A stretch of DNA of 64,000 nt from Siphonodentalium dalli (GCA_032622095.1 CP136061.1:39065797-39129796); one strand, 5' to 3'. Positions 23,291 through 30,862 are shown, counted from the first letter of the stretch. The notes: generated from the sequence alone by a model not told the origin. Numbers and translations are program-made.

Positions 23291-23614
23291 ATGAGTCGAT
23301 TATTACGTAATGAGTTGAATTTTGTCAGACTATTGGCATCAACCCAATCAAGATCTCAACGAAACGCATTATTGACATCGATAACTAATAATCAGTTGAA
23401 AGTTCTGGTTGAAATTACGATCAATTTACTACATGATAGTTTAACAGTTACAGTTCAACAAAAAGCTAAATTACGGCGATATAAATCATTTTATATATTC
23501 TTGAGTGATAAATCTGTGAGTTTGTTGAGGAAAAGAAAAAGTGTGAATAATCACTCAACCGCCATTACTTTGATGTTGAACATCGTTGAACCTAAATTGA
23601 AACAGTTTTTGTGA
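23291..23614 (+). CDS. Small basic Polinton protein (107 aa)
   Basis: A basic, helix-rich small protein starting MSRLLRNELNFVRLLAS, with a patterned centre (LVEITINLLHDSLTVT) and a KLRRYKSF-type basic segment. Proteins of this size and pattern precede the integrase in many Polintons and adintoviruses as I remember them. No enzyme motif is visible. By analogy with adenovirus-like core or membrane-active peptides it could bind DNA or membranes, but that is only a guess. The stop codon TGA overlaps the next ATG by one base (TGATG at 23612-23616). Confidence 0.7.
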   Translation: MSRLLRNELNFVRLLASTQSRSQRNALLTSITNNQLKVLVEITINLLHDSLTVTVQQKAKLRRYKSFYIFLSDKSVSLLRKRKSVNNHSTAITLMLNIVEPKLKQFL

Positions 23615-23982
23615 TGGAGTCTGTGAAGAAAACTGTTTTGATCCCGTATGAAAGATATATGAGGTACACTGAAAAAAGTGAACACAAAAAAGTTTCATCG
23701 GAGTCTAACATTGAACACAGCGACATCTCGGCAAACAATAGTACCCCTTCCGATGAAATGGATAAAGAAATGGACCCGATGAATAATCAGATTGTTAATA
23801 CAGTTCAAACGACTGAACCTCAGGATGCAATCCAAAAATCAGAAGTTAACACATCGAAAAAGACACGTACCAAGCAAAGAAAAAAGAAAATAAGAGGAGT
23901 TAAGCGTGAAATATCTAGACCTCCTGGTATAATCGCCGGTAAGCTGACCAAGATAAAGAAGAAACGTTGGCTATCACTGTGA
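23614..23982 (+). CDS. Basic-tailed Polinton protein (122 aa)
   Basis: Begins MESVKKTVLIPYERYMRY. The ATG at 23614 is chosen; the frame is open three bases further upstream but only with GTG. The middle is acidic and polar (about residues 27-75). The last 40 residues are strongly basic (KKTRTKQRKKKIRG, KLTKIKKKRW), with a RPPGI element as seen in similar Polinton proteins. A nucleic-acid-binding or core role is plausible from charge alone. It shares one base with the preceding gene and ends five bases before the integrase ATG, implying translation from one polycistronic or alternatively spliced message. Confidence 0.7.
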   Translation: MESVKKTVLIPYERYMRYTEKSEHKKVSSESNIEHSDISANNSTPSDEMDKEMDPMNNQIVNTVQTTEPQDAIQKSEVNTSKKTRTKQRKKKIRGVKREISRPPGIIAGKLTKIKKKRWLSL

Positions 23983-23987
23983 ACAAT

Positions 23988-25097
23988 ATGGCCGATTGGA
24001 AAGATTATTTGAGTTCAATTTATTTTAATCCGGGTCACCCCGCATCGTACTCAGGAGCTACAAAGTTGCATCAGACTGTAAAATCTGAAAATAAGCACAA
24101 CATTTCCAAGCGCGAGATTGTGACGTGGCTACAAAATCATGAAAGTTATTCCCTGACAAAAAGTGTTAGACGAAAATTCCCGAGGTCTCGTGTTATTGTA
24201 AACGCTTCTGACAGTCAATGGGATGGAGACCTCATGGATATGAATGATGTTTCCAAAGACAACGACAATTACACCTACGTGTTAGTAATGATTGACATTT
24301 TTTCTAGGAAGTTATGGTGTGAAGCTATAAAGAGGAAAACTGCAATTAATGTGATCAATGCTATGAAACATATATTTGAAGGTGGAAGAACCCCGCGCGT
24401 CCTCCGAACGGATCGCGGTTCGGAGTTCACAAACAAACGGGTCAAAAGTTACCTAAAGGGTCTTCATATATCTCAAATTTTTACTCAAAACGAAATGAAA
24501 GCCAATTATTCGGAACGGGTCATAAAAACTATAAAGCAGAAGATTTCGCGTTATATGATAAAGCATAATAATGCTAGATATATCGACATTCTACAAGATA
24601 TTGTGAAAAGTTATAACCATACAATACATCGTTCGTTAGGCACCACCCCTGACTCCATAACTGTTGAGAATGAAGATGAGTCTCGTCTCGATCAGTGGTT
24701 AATAAGACAGAAGGGAGGTGTTAAAAGTAAATTGAAGAAAAAGTTCAAATACAATGTAAATGATATCGTTAGAATATCACACACCAAAGCAGTTTTTGAC
24801 CGAGAATATTCTCAGAAATGGACTGGAGAGTTGTTCAAAGTGACTAAGAGGTTTTACAGGCAGAACATACCCTTGTATACATTGACAGATTTCTTGGATG
24901 AAAACATTGAGGGTGCTTTCTACGAGTCAGAACTTCAAGGGGTGCGCGTTGATGACGAAACAGTTTACAGAATAGATAAAATTGTCAAAAAGAGGAAACG
25001 AAAGGGTCAAACTGAAGTCCTGGTGCACTGGCATTCATGGCCTGACAAATTTAATTCATGGATTTTAGAGTCTGATGTCGACAGATATCAAAATTAA
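23988..25097 (+). CDS. Polinton integrase (rve/DDE) with C-terminal chromodomain
   Basis: A 369-aa retrovirus-like integrase that inserts element DNA and makes 6-bp duplications. The ATG at 23988 (MADWKDYL) is chosen; an upstream TTG is not a credible eukaryotic start. Catalytic triad: D81 in WDGDLMDM, D142 in RTDRGSEF and E176 in YSERVIK, with 33 residues between the last two. Residues about 327-368 form a chromodomain (EVLVHWHSWPDKFNSWI), as in many Polinton and chromovirus integrases, which probably steers insertion by reading histone methylation. All key residues are intact. It lies between the small basic genes and the membrane PC4-like gene. Confidence 0.95.
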   Translation: MADWKDYLSSIYFNPGHPASYSGATKLHQTVKSENKHNISKREIVTWLQNHESYSLTKSVRRKFPRSRVIVNASDSQWDGDLMDMNDVSKDNDNYTYVLVMIDIFSRKLWCEAIKRKTAINVINAMKHIFEGGRTPRVLRTDRGSEFTNKRVKSYLKGLHISQIFTQNEMKANYSERVIKTIKQKISRYMIKHNNARYIDILQDIVKSYNHTIHRSLGTTPDSITVENEDESRLDQWLIRQKGGVKSKLKKKFKYNVNDIVRISHTKAVFDREYSQKWTGELFKVTKRFYRQNIPLYTLTDFLDENIEGAFYESELQGVRVDDETVYRIDKIVKKRKRKGQTEVLVHWHSWPDKFNSWILESDVDRYQN

Positions 25098-25136
25098 TAA
25101 GAGCAAGCTATCCGAGGGGGGGAAACCATTACAATC

Positions 25137-25577
25137 ATGAATAATAGAACAGATACCTTGACGAATATGTTTCAAACAGAACGCGGTCGTCTACATATGA
25201 ATCTCCTTAAATGGATAGGAATTACGATTATGGTAATAACTCTGTCACTACCGGTTATAATAGTTCCAAAGAAGATACCACGTCAGACGGGGGACTATGA
25301 ATTACGGCATACGAACGAGTCACGCCCCCATGATTACGAACAACACCCCTGTGGGTTCGTGAAAAAGTGGACAATACGATCAAACATTACTGTTACATTA
25401 TGTAATAATCAAGGGCGCATTTATACACGCATTAGGCGAGTTGTGAATAACACTCCCGCGATTATAAGTATTCCGTATAACCAGTGGTCTGCCTTCAAGT
25501 ATATATTCAGTGATGTTGATAAAACTATAAGAGAAGAGATGAACATTGATTCTCATTTGAAACAAAATAGAAACTAG
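25137..25577 (+). CDS. Membrane-anchored PC4-like protein
   Basis: 146 aa. One hydrophobic segment, residues about 26-44 (WIGITIMVITLSLPVII), is long enough to span a membrane. The C-terminal part (about 80-134) resembles the PC4/p15 single-stranded-DNA-binding fold: a strand pair ITVTLCNNQGRIYTRIRR, then SIPYNQWSAFKYIFSDVDKT, matching the end of PC4 where a strand leads into the long helix. Seen directly: the hydrophobic segment and this pattern. Inferred: that the PC4 module faces the inner side and holds ssDNA or viral DNA at a membrane. It sits between integrase and capsid genes, which also fits a virion or membrane role. The element has two further PC4 modules at 28905-29516. Confidence 0.65.
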   Translation: MNNRTDTLTNMFQTERGRLHMNLLKWIGITIMVITLSLPVIIVPKKIPRQTGDYELRHTNESRPHDYEQHPCGFVKKWTIRSNITVTLCNNQGRIYTRIRRVVNNTPAIISIPYNQWSAFKYIFSDVDKTIREEMNIDSHLKQNRN

Positions 25578-25581
25578 TCAT

Positions 25582-26022
25582 ATGGATAATTATTATCTGT
25601 ACCTGACTAGCGACGATTCCATAGATAAATATCCAGATAATCGTCCTCTCGACTTCACAATAGAGTTACCTGGTGTATTAATATTGGAAGGGGCGTGGTT
25701 ATGTTGTTTGAAAGACATAAACATAACTGACCATATAGACACGGATTTATTATATATTTGTTCGGACATATGTGGAGAATCAATAGCCTGCGACACATCA
25801 TACCCCATCCTCCGGGTTATAAAGAGAGACACACGTGATACGGGTCATTGGCGGAGTTTTGAGCACTCATTCTACATAAACGTAAGACAGGATAAACTTC
25901 AGCGTCTCAGGATTTTTATAAGAGGCGATAAACTTTCTAAAATAAATGCAGAAAAAAGAGTGACCTGTACACTACATCTGAAGAAGAAACATGTCGATCA
26001 CGTATATTCCAGCCGATATTGA
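25582..26022 (+). CDS. Capsid-cassette protein, candidate minor capsid/penton-type
   Basis: 146 aa beginning MDNYYLYLTSDDSIDKYPDN, followed by a beta-rich region (DFTIELPGVLILEGAWLCCL). This opening pattern recurs in a protein of the capsid cassette of other Polintons as I remember them, where it has been considered a structural component. No catalytic motif is seen. It is shorter than most penton-type jelly-roll proteins, so this could be a compact version or a different structural protein. The last 32 nt overlap the next gene in another frame. The start ATG is five bases after the previous stop. Confidence 0.55.
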   Translation: MDNYYLYLTSDDSIDKYPDNRPLDFTIELPGVLILEGAWLCCLKDINITDHIDTDLLYICSDICGESIACDTSYPILRVIKRDTRDTGHWRSFEHSFYINVRQDKLQRLRIFIRGDKLSKINAEKRVTCTLHLKKKHVDHVYSSRY

Positions 26023-26320
26023 AATGTGGCGAAAACATTTCAGGAACATGATTAATGGGAAGTTAACGCCAGATAATGAGGGTCGCTACTTTATTGACAA
26101 AACTCAAAATAGCGATAGTGAAGAAGAAGAAGACGTTCTAAAACCACATATTAACGTAGTGACACCCATAGCGCAAGCGATTGAAATGGCCAAAGCAGAA
26201 GTTGCAGAAAATAAGTTGACACAAGCACGTAAGACGTCAAAAAAAAACAATAAGAGGGTGTTACCTAACGATTTGGCTCATAACCCTAAGAAAGCACCTG
26301 GTGGGATAAACCATGAATGA
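25991..26320 (+). CDS. Small basic Polinton protein (109 aa) before the capsid gene
   Basis: Starts MSITYIPADIEMWRKHFRNM. It has an acidic patch (DSEEEEDV), then VVTPIAQAIEMAKAEV and a basic tail (KTSKKNNKRVLPNDL). A short protein with the same order of motifs precedes the major capsid gene in many Polintons and adintoviruses as I remember them; function unknown. A virion-internal role is possible. It overlaps the previous gene by 32 nt and the capsid gene by 8 nt (ATGAATGA at 26313-26320). Confidence 0.65.
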   Translation: MSITYIPADIEMWRKHFRNMINGKLTPDNEGRYFIDKTQNSDSEEEEDVLKPHINVVTPIAQAIEMAKAEVAENKLTQARKTSKKNNKRVLPNDLAHNPKKAPGGINHE

Positions 26321-27575
26321 ATACAGAGAGTACCATACCTCTAAATTGGCATTATTTGAATCGCCCCCGGTTGACAGCGGAATACAAGCGACAGAATGGA
26401 TAAACTACAGACCCGTGAATCAGCTGACAGACACTGCAGCTTTAGAGTTCAATATTCCCGCCATGGCCACAACCTACATGGACCTCAAACGGACATTGCT
26501 ACTTCTCAAACTCAAAATAACCAAGCAAGATGGTTCGGCTCTAACCGTTAATGACGATGTGGGTCTGATAAATGCACCCCTACATTCAATATTTTCGCAG
26601 GTCGATTTGAATATACAGCAAGTTCCCGTGAGTCAAGTCGGTCCGAATTATCCATACAAAGCATATTTCGATGTACTCTTAGAAACTGAACGTAAGGAAC
26701 AGCTACATGGACAAGCGTTCGAAAAGGACACGGCAGGTGGTATGGACCTGGCAGATTCGAAAAGCGGGAACTCTGGCCTGTATTACAGGTCCAAAACAAC
26801 CCGTACTAGTCAAATAATGGATATTATGGGATCAATTCAGCTTGACTTCTTCCAACAGGACAAATTACTACTAAATGGTCTCCCGCTCACGTTAAAATTC
26901 TGGCAGACGAGAGATGTTTTTAGACTGATGTATGCGGGAACCACTGAGACATACAAGTTGAAAATACAGGAAGCTAATTTGAGACTAGCCACTGTGAAAG
27001 TTAACCCCGGTGTATTACTCAGTCATACTGAGTCACTCAAGAAAAATAACGCGTGTTATCCTTTTTCAAAATCTATCATAAAGACGTATACAGTGTCAAA
27101 AGGTGCATTCAGTTTGGGAGAAGATAATCTATTTCAAGGAAACGTACCCAGTAGCTGTATTATTGGCTTAGTATCATCAAAGGCTGAAAGCGGTTCACGC
27201 GATAAGAACCCGTTCAACTTTGCGACTTTTGGATGCAACTTCGTCGGATTTTACGTCAACGGGCAGTCTATGCCCGCCCAAGCACTCCAACCGAACTTTA
27301 CCAGTAAGGAATATGTAGAAGCTTACAATACGATAATAAAAGATGCGAAACGAAAAGCCGTTCATATTACTTATGAGGATTATGCGAAAGGTTATTGCAT
27401 ATATCGGATAAACCCGCAAGGAATTAATCACGACAGGGTCATACCACACAAAGGTCACACACGCCTCGAAATTAAATTCTCATCGGCTTTGAAAGACAAT
27501 TGTACTGTAATCGTATACGCAAAATTTCCTGCCGTTCTCAAAGTTGACGAGAGTCGTAAAGTTTGCATTGAATAA
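26313..27575 (+). CDS. Polinton major capsid protein (double jelly-roll, F54H12.2-like)
   Basis: 420 aa. It follows the family of animal proteins annotated as F54H12.2-like, recognised as the Polinton major capsid protein. Recognisable blocks: FSQVDLNIQQVPVSQ near residues 95-110, YPYKAYFDVLLETE at about 116-129, then DIMGSIQLDFFQQDKLLLNG at about 169-188, CIIGLVSSKAESGSRDKNPF, and YAKGYCIYRI toward the C terminus. Predicted role: forms pseudohexameric capsomers of an icosahedral shell, matured by the protease encoded next. The frame is intact. Its TAA stop overlaps the protease ATG by one base (TAATG), and its start overlaps the previous gene. Confidence 0.9.
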   Translation: MNEYREYHTSKLALFESPPVDSGIQATEWINYRPVNQLTDTAALEFNIPAMATTYMDLKRTLLLLKLKITKQDGSALTVNDDVGLINAPLHSIFSQVDLNIQQVPVSQVGPNYPYKAYFDVLLETERKEQLHGQAFEKDTAGGMDLADSKSGNSGLYYRSKTTRTSQIMDIMGSIQLDFFQQDKLLLNGLPLTLKFWQTRDVFRLMYAGTTETYKLKIQEANLRLATVKVNPGVLLSHTESLKKNNACYPFSKSIIKTYTVSKGAFSLGEDNLFQGNVPSSCIIGLVSSKAESGSRDKNPFNFATFGCNFVGFYVNGQSMPAQALQPNFTSKEYVEAYNTIIKDAKRKAVHITYEDYAKGYCIYRINPQGINHDRVIPHKGHTRLEIKFSSALKDNCTVIVYAKFPAVLKVDESRKVCIE

Positions 27576-28021
27576 TGAATACACTCGGACTCATGAGGGC
27601 GATAAATAGTTTCACAAACCATAATGAGATAGATGTTTGTCCCATAGACAAATTACCTCTTTATATCCAATATCCCCGGATGTATATAGTTAACACAGAC
27701 GAGAGTAGCCAACCTGGACGCCACTGGATATTGATGACATTCCAGGAACATAACGTATCAGAGTTCTTCGACCCTATGGGATTAAAACCCGAGTGTTACA
27801 ACGGACGATTTAAACACGTGTTGTTATTGAATGGACCTCGTTACGAGTGCAATGCTTACAGATTACAGGGTTCTAATATATGCGGTCCCTATTGCATATA
27901 CTTTGCATTCTATAAACTGTGCGGATACAGTCTAGAAAATATAATGAGACGTTTCAGTGCCAATAATTATATGTATAATGATTTAATTATTAAGGATTTT
28001 ATGTTGAAATATATTCTGTAA
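27575..28021 (+). CDS. Adenain-like cysteine protease (maturation protease)
   Basis: 148 aa, the usual size of Polinton Ulp1/adenain-type proteases, which cleave capsid precursors. Catalytic candidates: His50 (GRHWIL), Asp66 (FFDPMG), Gln98 (YRLQGS) and Cys103 (NICGPYC). The His-Asp-Gln-Cys order and the five-residue Gln-Cys spacing fit the family. All are present, so activity is plausible. The start ATG shares one base with the capsid stop. It is the last plus-strand gene of the cluster and converges on the TBP-like gene. Confidence 0.9.
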   Translation: MNTLGLMRAINSFTNHNEIDVCPIDKLPLYIQYPRMYIVNTDESSQPGRHWILMTFQEHNVSEFFDPMGLKPECYNGRFKHVLLLNGPRYECNAYRLQGSNICGPYCIYFAFYKLCGYSLENIMRRFSANNYMYNDLIIKDFMLKYIL

Positions 28022-28136
28022 ACGCTCTTCATTAGCGACAACGAGATAAACACTCTTTAAATTATATTATGTATATAAATAAAATATTGTAAATACAATC
28101 ATTTATCGTTCTTATATTATCATATGTATGACTGGG

Positions 28137-28183
<47 letters not shown>

Positions 28184-28368
28184 CTGGGTTGAGAGGGGTG
28201 GGGGTGGGGGGTCTGTGGAGAGAGTCCGGTGAGGTGGTATTAGGTCTGTTGTCAAAACAAACAAAAAAAATCTATTGTTTTTGTTTGTTTCGTCAAAAGC
28301 CTAAAAAACAAAGGTATGTGAGCCATCCCCCCGAATGAAAAATATAGATAATCGATACATATATATAT
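28022..28368. terminator. Convergent intergenic region with AT repeat, G-tract and hairpin
   Basis: Lies between the ends of the protease (plus) and TBP-like (minus) genes. It holds an (AT)n run at 28141-28180, a G-rich tract GGGGTGGGGGTGGGGGG near 28195-28211 that could form a quadruplex, and an inverted repeat AACAAACAAAAA / TTTTTGTTTGTT at about 28256-28291. ATAAA-type polyadenylation signals occur on both strands. Transcription-end function is inferred from position. Confidence 0.5.
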
Positions 28369-28893
28369 TTATTCTGAAAGTAATTCAAGTTCACATATGG
28401 TAGGATATACAATATTTAACATCTGCTTTTCACTTTTAATGCCCGTAATCACAATTTTTCCATTATGAAAGCATGTAAAATGTATTTTCTCACGTCTGAA
28501 CATTGCCGCAGGGAACAGCTCTAATTCGTAAGAACATTCCATAAGTTTCACTAAAATGTTTAAGTCAAGTTTTCCATTTAACTGACAAAATGCAGACATT
28601 GTCAAAATTTTTATGGAATTTAATCTCACTCGCCAACCACATTTTTGAATATGTCGAGCGTACCGACGCAATCGAACTCGTGTCTGTTTGACACTATCAG
28701 AAAGCCCGTTAACAACGATTTTACCCGTGTTAAACACGAGGCAACATCCACCGAATTTAGAATGTTTCCATACAACTCCGCTAAACTTTTTGGAATTGTA
28801 TTCAATGTTCGAACAGCCGAGTGTCAAATCCCTTAGATTAATAGAACAGTTCAAATCTGCAGAACATACGACATTAGTTATTCGTAGCATCAT
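28369..28893 (-). CDS. TATA-binding-protein homologue encoded by the Polinton
   Basis: 174 aa covering both repeats of the TBP saddle and almost nothing else. Repeat 1: ITNVVCSADLNCSINLRDL, IEYNSKKFSGVVW, CLVFNTGKIVVNG, then RYARHIQKCG. Repeat 2: CSYELELFPAAMFR and FTCFHNGKIVITG. The four phenylalanines that kink TATA DNA in cellular TBP are all present (F37, F54, F127, F142). The minor-groove Asn of repeat 1 is kept (N7), while its repeat-2 counterpart reads Thr98 (KILTMS in place of the usual IQNM). Similarity to TBP appears to continue a few residues upstream of the ATG. It begins 11 nt after the stop of the tandem PC4 gene. Likely a promoter-binding initiation factor for the element; function is inferred. 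Confidence 0.9.
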   Translation of the reverse strand: MMLRITNVVCSADLNCSINLRDLTLGCSNIEYNSKKFSGVVWKHSKFGGCCLVFNTGKIVVNGLSDSVKQTRVRLRRYARHIQKCGWRVRLNSIKILTMSAFCQLNGKLDLNILVKLMECSYELELFPAAMFRREKIHFTCFHNGKIVITGIKSEKQMLNIVYPTICELELLSE

Positions 28894-28904
28894 AGGAGTA
28901 ATGT

Positions 28905-29516
28905 TTAGATCAATGTCTGCATCCGGTTAATCAAACACGTTCTATCGCCGTTGGGGCAGCATTCCATACATCTTAAAGATCCTTCCTGGTTTTGGTGATC
29001 GTCGGTCAAATAGCACTGCACAGTCTGATCAATTTCAGGAATATTAGCACACAGGACGAATATAGCTCCAACTAGTTCTTCAAATTGGTCGAATGTCAGA
29101 GATATTCCGTATTTGGTTGCACACAAATCATCTGAATGTTCAGGCAGCCAATACCTGCGAATGTCAACACGCGGGATGCCGCTCTTTATCGTAATGAAGA
29201 AATTCCCTCCGATATGACGTCTCATGAATACATCGTCTTCACCGGTACGATAACTGACCACTTCTTGATGTATATCTGCTAAGTAAGATTTCAACTCTTT
29301 GAATCTCCTTAGATTTAATGTTATTCCAGATTTTGTCGGAAATTTAAGGCCCGCAGAACTTTCACCGCACTCTCGTATGTGTATATACAGATTTCCCTGG
29401 AATCGGCCGTCAAATAGGAAAATGTCATTTCCTAACGGGGCCAAGCATTGTGGATGGAACGCCCTCTCGTTGGTTTCAGTCCGTTGGTTTCCTTCAACAT
29501 CGGGTTGATCAGTCAT
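28905..29516 (-). CDS. Tandem PC4/p15-domain protein (transcription cofactor-like)
   Basis: 203 aa from the ATG at 29516 (MTDQPDVEG); the frame is open 14 codons further upstream but that part reads as leader. Two PC4-like modules: residues about 32-87 (GNLYIHIREC ... SGITLNLRRFKELKSYLADI) and about 102-158 (NFFITIKSGIPRVDIRRYW ... YGISLTFDQFEELVGAI). Each has the antiparallel sheet and the G-I-x-L strand leading into the long helix, as in the cellular coactivator PC4, which binds ssDNA and promotes initiation by RNA polymerase II. A Cys-rich tail (CMECC ... C, residues 183-194) could bind metal. It is co-directional with and 11 nt upstream of the TBP-like gene, so the two are probably co-expressed. 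Confidence 0.82.
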   Translation of the reverse strand: MTDQPDVEGNQRTETNERAFHPQCLAPLGNDIFLFDGRFQGNLYIHIRECGESSAGLKFPTKSGITLNLRRFKELKSYLADIHQEVVSYRTGEDDVFMRRHIGGNFFITIKSGIPRVDIRRYWLPEHSDDLCATKYGISLTFDQFEELVGAIFVLCANIPEIDQTVQCYLTDDHQNQEGSLRCMECCPNGDRTCLINRMQTLI

Positions 29517-29915
29517 TGTTTTTTTATTTTGAACCTGGAAAATAAGAAAACAAAACATTACTTATCAGTTACACATCGAGAATACAAAAGTCCGAAAGGA
29601 GTCCGCTCATGCGTTTGGTGGATGTTGGGTGTGGGGGGAGGCCCGCCCCCCGCCCGCCCCGCCCGCCCTGGGGGAGGGGGAGGCCCGCCCGCCCCGCCCG
29701 CCCGCCCGCCCGCCCTGGGGAGGGGAGGCCCGCCCGCCCGCCCGCCCGCCCGCCCTGGGGAGGGGGAGGCCCGCCCGCCCGCCCGCCCGCCCCCGCCCAC
29801 CCTGGGGAGGGGGAGCCCCGCCCCCGCCCTGTCGCCCTGGGGGGAGGGGGGAGGCCCGCCCCCCGCCCGCATACTCAATAAGAATAAGAAAATTGAGTCA
29901 TTGAGTCAGTTCATT
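29517..29915. promoter_or_regulatory. GC-box minisatellite between divergent genes (candidate bidirectional promoter)
   Basis: Between the divergent PC4 gene (minus) and F-box-like gene (plus) lies a 240-bp GC-rich island (29631-29870) in an otherwise AT-rich element. It is built from tandem units of CCCGCCCGCC followed by CTGGGGAGGGGGAGG, repeated about five times. GGGCGG-type GC boxes occur many times on the minus strand, and G-runs allow quadruplexes on both strands. No TATA box is evident next to either start. Promoter role is inferred from position; long Pro/Arg frames across it are shadows. Confidence 0.6.
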
Positions 29916-30476
29916 ATGGAGAGAATACTACCCGCAGAAATACTGGAGAAAATATACAATCAGCTAATTGAAATGTCAACTATAAATCCAGAAATAAAAA
30001 AACAACTACTACACAATTGGTTTATAAGAGAAATTAAAATAATACTGAAGAATATAGATGAAGGATATTTTCCTGTACAACGATTGAAATCTTTGATTGA
30101 GAGGTCTGAATTTGAAACTGATTTCTTACAAGATATATTGAATCAAATGTATTCAAATCGCTGGGTATTTAGAGGCGTTCCTAAAAACAAAATACATGAC
30201 ATTCGTGAACTTATTGGAGATAACTTTGTGAGATTTGCAGAATACCGAGACTGGGTTTTCAATCAGAGAAGTTTTGAAGAAGTGACAATAATTCATGGAT
30301 ATATCATTCTCCGTGAACCGGGTACACTGTTCACGATTGAACAAATACTTAACAGCGGCGTGATTTTGGATTACATTTCTACAAGTAAATCGAAATATAT
30401 TTCAGAATTAGAGAATGAATTAATCTGGTCATTCGGAATAATCTGGAATTATGGTGACTCTTCGTTGAGAAAATAA
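29916..30476 (+). CDS. F-box-like accessory protein of the Polinton
   Basis: 186 aa from the ATG at 29916 (MERILPAEILEKIYNQL); a longer frame through the GC minisatellite is open but not credible. The first 20 residues fit an F-box-like pattern (LPxEILxxIYxxL), which in cells would link to Skp1 of a ubiquitin ligase. The rest is charged and helix-rich, with a block DIRELIGDNFVRFAEYRDW and a second HGYIILREPGTLFTIEQIL. I recognise no known domain there. A clear paralogue with one premature stop lies outside the element at 59224-59820, so this gene family exists more widely in the genome. It could be a captured host gene or a host-interaction factor; both are hypotheses. Confidence 0.7.
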   Translation: MERILPAEILEKIYNQLIEMSTINPEIKKQLLHNWFIREIKIILKNIDEGYFPVQRLKSLIERSEFETDFLQDILNQMYSNRWVFRGVPKNKIHDIRELIGDNFVRFAEYRDWVFNQRSFEEVTIIHGYIILREPGTLFTIEQILNSGVILDYISTSKSKYISELENELIWSFGIIWNYGDSSLRK

Positions 30477-30862
30477 AAAAAAAATAGTTGTTTTTGGTTT
30501 AAGTATAAACCAAAAATGAGATTGTACTGGAGGTAAAAATGTAATGATAGAAATCATAATTCATAACTAACCTGTATAGAATATTTCACACGCACAGTAT
30601 AGGACTACCGAATTTGTAATTGTGAATTGGATCGGGTAGCATTTTATAGATCGAAAAAATGGACACCTTGGATAAATTGACCAATGACGGCCATACGTTT
30701 ATAGTAATACGTGTTCATACACGCTCGATGTTATCTAACATCGAACGTGTTTGAACGAGTCTTAGTATAATCCGATAACTACCATCGATCGAATATTTAC
30801 ACTCTCATTACAACCTTGATCAAATATAGACGATTAAATTATATATATATTACGTACCTCGT
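30477..30862. terminator. Convergent intergenic region with two hairpins
   Basis: Lies between the ends of the F-box-like gene (plus) and polymerase gene (minus). A perfect 10-bp stem TTTTTGGTTT / AAACCAAAAA with a six-base loop lies at 30491-30516. A longer stem lies at 30713-30756: 21-nt arms with two mismatches around a TC loop. The first resembles the T-rich hairpin at the other convergent junction. Transcript-end or replication roles are inferred. Confidence 0.55.

Noticed and set aside
23967-23987. Upstream extension of the integrase frame (TTG start) and similar GTG extension at 23611
   Set aside because: Non-ATG starts are not expected here, and good ATGs at 23988 and 23614 give family-like N termini.
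29517-29560. A tiny 27-nt GT...AG intron in the leader of the tandem PC4 gene
   Set aside because: Too short for spliceosomal removal. A real leader intron with this acceptor but a more distant donor cannot be excluded.
29558-29904. Several Pro/Arg-rich frames on both strands
   Set aside because: They are shadows of the GC-rich minisatellite, present in every frame.
29448-30476. A 342-codon plus-strand frame starting in the PC4 gene and running through the GC minisatellite
   Set aside because: The first 156 codons are low-complexity Pro/Arg/Gly from the repeat. The paralogue at 59.8 kb begins at the position equivalent to the ATG at 29916.
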